Source of the DNA: Sphingobium sp.
GTDB lineage: Bacteria > Pseudomonadota > Alphaproteobacteria > Sphingomonadales > Sphingomonadaceae
DNA length: 18,935 nucleotides
Direction: 5' to 3'
Assembly: GCA_030148625.1 (NCBI GenBank)
Contig: JASBTC010000079.1
Location: forward strand, 1-18,935
In this document: positions 15,256-18,935 of the stretch, piece after piece
Position numbering within the stretch: position 1 is the first letter of the stretch
Layout of the letters: every line of letters begins with the position of its first letter
Program-made: the position numbers and the translations under genes
The notes under the pieces: model-generated
Told to the model about the DNA's origin: nothing
Database searches by the model: none
What the model saw: only the letters and a program-made list of their open reading frames with translations

Positions 15256-17332
15256 CGGCATGCTCTCCATGATCGAGCCCTTCCCGTGCGGCCAATTTCT
15301 CTGCCGGCCGGATCGCCGGCGCGGTGGTGAAGGGCTGGATGCCCAGCGCACTGTGGATCTCCGACGGAAAATAGACCACCCCGCCCTTCATCACCATGCG
15401 CGGGCGGCGGATCGCGGTGATGTCACGCGTCGGGTCGCCGGGCACCAGCACGAAATCGGCGAGCTTGCCGCGCACGATGCTGCCCAGCCGATCGGCGCGA
15501 CCCAGAAACTCCTCGGCGCCCAGCGTCGCGGTACGCAACGCCTCGGCCGGGGTCAGGCCAGCCTTCACATAGAGCTCGATCTCACGTTGCACTGAAAAGC
15601 CCGTCGCGTCATCGGTGCCGGGCAACAAGCGGATGCCCGCCTTGTGCAGCATTGCGATCGTTTCGAGCATCTTGTCGAAGCCGGACTGGTAGGCCGCATC
15701 CTCCGCCTTGTTCGCGATCGTCACGAAGGACCGCTTGCGATAGCGCTGGAAGCCGATCGGCATGTGCGACAGGAAATCCTCCTGCCCCGGCGGTACTTGC
15801 CCGGCGCGGCTGAGCATGAGCTGTTCCAGGATGACGGCGGTGGTGTCGAGCGCGGTGCCGCGCGTCTTCATCAGGCCGACGGTACGCTGGACTGTCTCCG
15901 CATTCAGATCGAGCGACCCGGCGCGCGCCATCGCGGTCAGGCGCAGCGGCGTGCGGCTGTCCTCGCCCGGCTTCAGGATCCAGCCGAGCATCAACTGGTT
16001 AATATGCGCGATCGAATCATAGCCATCGGTGATCATCCGGTCGGGCGAGGTGAAGGCGGGCACATGGCCCGTCATCTTCAACCCCAGCCGATGCGCTTCC
16101 GCCGCGATCGGCTTCACCCAATCGGGGTTCATCGAATTGTAGATCTTGATCTCGGCATAGCCGCGATCGGCGTACCAGCGCACATTCGCCAAGGCTTCCT
16201 CCACCGTCGCGGGGATGAAACCGAAGCGCGCCGAATAGGGGCTGCGCCCTTCGATGAAACCGTTGGCCACGATGCGCGGCCAGGCGACCTCGCCCGCGTC
16301 GATCTTCGTCAGCAGCCCCTGGAGGAAGCCATTGTCATTGCCCATGTCGCGCGTCGCGGTAACGCCGGCAGCGAGATACATCAGCCCGGCGGGCAGCGTC
16401 GCGTGCGAATGCATGTCGTGCAGGCCGGGATAGAGCGTGCCGCCCTCGCCATCGATCACCACTTCGTCCGCCGGCACGGGCCGCCCGTCCTCCGCCGTCA
16501 CCTGCGCGATCGTGTCGCGCATGACGACAACGCTCGACAGCGGCGAAAGCGCGCCCGTCACGGGATCGAAGACGCGGACGTTGCGCACGCGCACCGGCGC
16601 GTCGAAACGGTGCGCCAGTTTCTGCTGGAGCTGTAAGGCGCGTTCGGTTTCCAGCTCAGAACCGAGCTTGCCCAGTATCGGCACCGCCGCTTCATAACCC
16701 GCGCGGATCGTCGTCCCTTCTGCCGAAGGGCCGAACAGCGCAAACAGCTTCTGTTCGCCATCGAGCAGCAAATAGCTGGGATTGAGCTGGACGCCGGTCA
16801 GCCGCCACGCGGTCACCTGCGTCGCGGCGGCGCCCTCGCCCAATGTCAGCGTGCGCAGCTTCTCCATCGTGATCCGGCCCGAGGGCAGCACAGCGATGCT
16901 GTGGCCCGGCGCCGCGAGCGCCGCGCGCGCATAGACCCAGATCGCATAGGGGCTGTCGTCATTGGCCACGTAGAGCGGCGGCCGATCCGCCTTGAGGGTG
17001 CCGTGATCGGCCTGGCTCGTCCAGCGCGCGCGGCCACCCGACCAGACGAAGTTTTCGTCGACCGCGCCTCCCATCAGCGACGAGCCCTTGATCGTCCAGG
17101 CGGTCGGGATACCCTGCGCGTCGAAGGTCAGTTCTTCACGATGCTTGGGGCCGCGCCCATTATTGTCGATCCGGTAATCGACGGTGGCGCGGTCGCCCTC
17201 GCTGTCGATGACGAGCGAGCCGACGCTCTCGCCGTTGGACAGGATCGACAGCCGCTCGGTCGCGGCAAAAGCGATGGGCGACGCAGCGAGGAGCAGCGTG
17301 GCGGCAAGCGTGCCTGCGAAAACGCCCCTCAC
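15245..17332 (-). CDS. Exported amidohydrolase with N-terminal beta-rich domain
   Basis: Predicted periplasmic metal-dependent amidohydrolase of the prolidase/imidazolonepropionase-like branch. The 695-residue protein has a signal peptide (about 1-23), then about 220 residues of beta-rich sequence (NGxxVGSL, DNNGRGPKHREEL) unlike the catalytic fold, then the amidohydrolase domain from about 247. Metal ligands visible are His308 and His310 in HDMHSH, Lys396 in EIKIYN (probably carboxylated), His423 in TGHVP, His443 in IAHIN, and Asp574 in GTDD. Start is GTG, overlapping the previous stop (GTGA at 17329-17332). It lies between two S10 peptidases in the same operon. Several enzymes of this branch are Xaa-Pro or Xaa-Lys/Arg dipeptidases, so a peptidase role is plausible but inferred. 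Confidence 0.88.
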   Translation of the reverse strand: MRGVFAGTLAATLLLAASPIAFAATERLSILSNGESVGSLVIDSEGDRATVDYRIDNNGRGPKHREELTFDAQGIPTAWTIKGSSLMGGAVDENFVWSGGRARWTSQADHGTLKADRPPLYVANDDSPYAIWVYARAALAAPGHSIAVLPSGRITMEKLRTLTLGEGAAATQVTAWRLTGVQLNPSYLLLDGEQKLFALFGPSAEGTTIRAGYEAAVPILGKLGSELETERALQLQQKLAHRFDAPVRVRNVRVFDPVTGALSPLSSVVVMRDTIAQVTAEDGRPVPADEVVIDGEGGTLYPGLHDMHSHATLPAGLMYLAAGVTATRDMGNDNGFLQGLLTKIDAGEVAWPRIVANGFIEGRSPYSARFGFIPATVEEALANVRWYADRGYAEIKIYNSMNPDWVKPIAAEAHRLGLKMTGHVPAFTSPDRMITDGYDSIAHINQLMLGWILKPGEDSRTPLRLTAMARAGSLDLNAETVQRTVGLMKTRGTALDTTAVILEQLMLSRAGQVPPGQEDFLSHMPIGFQRYRKRSFVTIANKAEDAAYQSGFDKMLETIAMLHKAGIRLLPGTDDATGFSVQREIELYVKAGLTPAEALRTATLGAEEFLGRADRLGSIVRGKLADFVLVPGDPTRDITAIRRPRMVMKGGVVYFPSEIHSALGIQPFTTAPAIRPAEKLAAREGLDHGEHADAY

Positions 17333-18825
17333 GGCCGGCGTACCAGTGCGCGGATATCGTCGCCGATCGCCTTCGCGGTCGCCGCCACCGAATAGCCGGT
17401 ATGGCCGCCGTCATAATAGCGCAGCGTCACCCGCGCCGGATCCCAGCCCGATTGCGTCGCCAGCAGTTCGGCCGCCCCCATCGTCGTCTGGGTATCGTAG
17501 ATGCCGTTGCCGATCAGCAGACGGAAATCGGGATTTCGCGCCATCATCGCGCTGATTCCCTGATAATAGGGCCAGTCGGCAAAGGGGCTCGTGCCCTCGC
17601 CCCAGCCCCAATCCTCCAGGCTGGTGATGCCGACCGCGGCGACATAGGGATCGCTCCACGTCACCTTCAGATCGTCGCGCAGATAGATGGGTAGGAATTT
17701 CTGGACACCTTGCATCAGCACGTCCGATGGATCGGGCCCATTGCCCTTATCGGTGATCGGCGCGGTGTAGCGCGCATCGGCGCGGCCGAGCAGCAGGCCC
17801 CGATCCTTGAGCAGTTCCGCGCGATAGCGTTCCTTGCTGATCTTCAGCCCGTTGGCGAGATACCAGTCGGCCGGGATGCCGCTAAACTCTGCGAGCCGCG
17901 CGGCAACGCGCCTTTTGTCGGCGTCCGACGCGGCGCTGCCCTGATACAGCACGGTTAAATACTCGCCCTTTGCGAAGGCGCGCGCATCGGCCAGGAACGC
18001 ATTGAGCCCGCGCCCCTTGCGATCGGCGCGGCCGTGATACCAGCCGATCGCGGCGACCGTCGGCAAGGACGCGACATAGCTGGTGATATTGGCCGGGCGC
18101 TGCGAATATTCGATGATATTGGCGGCTTGGCCATAAAGGAAAATGCCGGCCAGCGGCAGCGGATCTGGACCGGCGGCAAGCTGGCCGGCAATCTCCGCCG
18201 CGCGATTGGTGCCATAGCTTTCGCCGGTCAGATACACCGGAGATCCTTCGCGGCCGTGCTGTTTCAGCCAGGCGCGGATATAGGCCGCGAACTGGCGCGC
18301 ATCGGCCTTGACCGAGAAATAGGCCCTGGGATCGGTGCCCGGCGCGACACGGCTGAAACCGGTCGATGCTGGATCGACGAACACCATGTCGACCGCGTCG
18401 AGCGGGGAATAGTCGTTGGCGACCAGGCGGAAGGTCGATGGATCGGCGCGGACATCGTCGGGATAGGCCACGCGCTTGGGTCCGATGCCGCCGATATGCA
18501 GATATTGCGCGGCGACGATCGGCCCGCCGTTGAACAGGAACATCACCGGCCGCTTCGCGACGTCTACGCCATCGCGCGTATAGGCGAAGCTCACGATGCG
18601 CGCGGACTCGTTCTGGCCGGTCGCGATCGAGATCCCCTCCACCGTCGCCGTATAGGCGACCGCCTGCCCGCCAAAGCGGCCCTGATGGCGCGTGACCACG
18701 GCGGGATGATCGACCTGATCGGTGACGGGCCCGGCGCCGGGTTGCTGCGCAACGGCGGGCACTGCCAGGACGAGCGCGAGTGCCGTCCCCAGTGCCAGGG
18801 TAAGCTGTGATCCGATGGCCTTCAT
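17329..18825 (-). CDS. Exported S10-family serine carboxypeptidase (second paralogue)
   Basis: First gene of the peptide operon. The protein is 498 residues with a signal peptide (about 1-26) and the S10 fold. The triad is present: Ser203 in GESYG, Asp444 in GIYD and His475 in DGGHTGY. The oxyanion-hole region reads NGGPIVAA (99-106), where the family and the neighbouring paralogue have NGGPGSxS, so substrate or rate may differ. The frame extends to a GTG at 18852, but the ATG at 18825 is preferred: GGAGGA lies 10 bases upstream and the signal peptide starts there. The two S10 proteins are clearly diverged, so this is an old duplication or separate recruitment. The stop overlaps the amidohydrolase GTG. 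Confidence 0.9.
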   Translation of the reverse strand: MKAIGSQLTLALGTALALVLAVPAVAQQPGAGPVTDQVDHPAVVTRHQGRFGGQAVAYTATVEGISIATGQNESARIVSFAYTRDGVDVAKRPVMFLFNGGPIVAAQYLHIGGIGPKRVAYPDDVRADPSTFRLVANDYSPLDAVDMVFVDPASTGFSRVAPGTDPRAYFSVKADARQFAAYIRAWLKQHGREGSPVYLTGESYGTNRAAEIAGQLAAGPDPLPLAGIFLYGQAANIIEYSQRPANITSYVASLPTVAAIGWYHGRADRKGRGLNAFLADARAFAKGEYLTVLYQGSAASDADKRRVAARLAEFSGIPADWYLANGLKISKERYRAELLKDRGLLLGRADARYTAPITDKGNGPDPSDVLMQGVQKFLPIYLRDDLKVTWSDPYVAAVGITSLEDWGWGEGTSPFADWPYYQGISAMMARNPDFRLLIGNGIYDTQTTMGAAELLATQSGWDPARVTLRYYDGGHTGYSVAATAKAIGDDIRALVRRP

Positions 18826-18875
18826 CTGCGATTGGTCCTCCAATCCCGCCACCTTATGGACGCCGCCGCGAAATG

Positions 18876-18922
18876 GTTATGCGAAGATCGAATGCGTCCT
18901 GCCGAAGCGCGCATAGAATTTT
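18876..18922 (-). promoter_or_regulatory. Putative activator site and -10 element upstream of the S10 operon (copy C)
   Basis: On the minus strand: GGAAAATT, CTATGCGCG (18916-18908), 24 bases, then CGCATAAC (18883-18876). This is one base longer in the spacer than copies A and B, with CGCATAA instead of CGAATAA. No -35 is visible. It would start transcription about 50 bases upstream of the first ATG. Confidence 0.42.
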
Positions 18923-18935
18923 CCCGAACGCCCTC

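Noticed and set aside
13843..15330. Long open frame (495 codons) on the plus strand opposite the S10 peptidase
   Set aside because: Antisense shadow of a gene with a complete catalytic triad. Its composition is Arg/His/Ala-rich and it has no recognisable motif.
6813..18825. Microcystin-degradation (mlr) cluster or lasso-peptide isopeptidase locus
   Set aside because: The enzymes here belong to S10, amidohydrolase and M61-like families. No MlrA-type CAAX-like membrane protease, MlrB-type beta-lactamase-fold peptidase or prolyl-oligopeptidase-type isopeptidase is present.
1..18935. CRISPR arrays, insertion sequences, rRNA genes
   Set aside because: No regularly spaced repeats, transposase or terminal inverted repeats, or rRNA-like sequence were seen on reading the window.

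Overview
The window is GC-rich chromosomal DNA that most resembles a sphingomonad (Sphingomonadales, Alphaproteobacteria). This rests on the gene order mltB-like/rlpA/dacC-like/tmk/holB, the style of the protein sequences, and the pairing of a TonB-dependent receptor with exported S10 peptidases and an exported amidohydrolase. The genus cannot be fixed from this sequence alone.

Left part (1-4521, all minus strand): a housekeeping murein/replication operon. In transcription order it holds an MltB-family lytic transglycosylase, an RlpA-type transglycosylase with a SPOR domain, a PBP5-type D-Ala-D-Ala carboxypeptidase, thymidylate kinase, and DNA polymerase III delta' (cut off by the window edge). 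The genes overlap or nearly touch. A perfect TATAAT -10 element lies upstream of the first gene. A tRNA-Ser(UGA) diverges from it at 4567-4656.

Middle part (4657-6812, plus strand): a small accessory patch beside the tRNA. It carries a rifamycin ADP-ribosyltransferase (arr), an intact RibD/dihydrofolate-reductase-like protein, and a second member of that superfamily that is decaying (a frameshift plus an apparent in-frame deletion). No integrase and no second copy of the tRNA end is visible.

Right part (6813-18935, all minus strand): a peptide-utilisation locus. In transcription order: exported S10 peptidase, exported amidohydrolase with an extra N-terminal beta-rich domain, second exported S10 peptidase, APC amino-acid permease, PLP-dependent aminotransferase, TonB-dependent receptor, and an exported M61-like zinc peptidase with a PDZ domain. 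The first three junctions overlap by 4-11 bases. The inferred route is receptor uptake across the outer membrane, periplasmic trimming by carboxypeptidases, amidohydrolase and M61-like enzyme, permease import of the freed amino acid, and cytoplasmic PLP chemistry.

The most notable new signal is a shared upstream architecture in the three main intergenic spaces of this locus, before the S10 operon, the aminotransferase and the receptor. It is an A-rich block followed by TATGCGC, then 23, 23 or 24 bases, then an AT-rich -10-like CGnATAA, with no recognisable -35. It looks like a common activator site tying three transcription units into one regulon. No regulator gene lies in the window.
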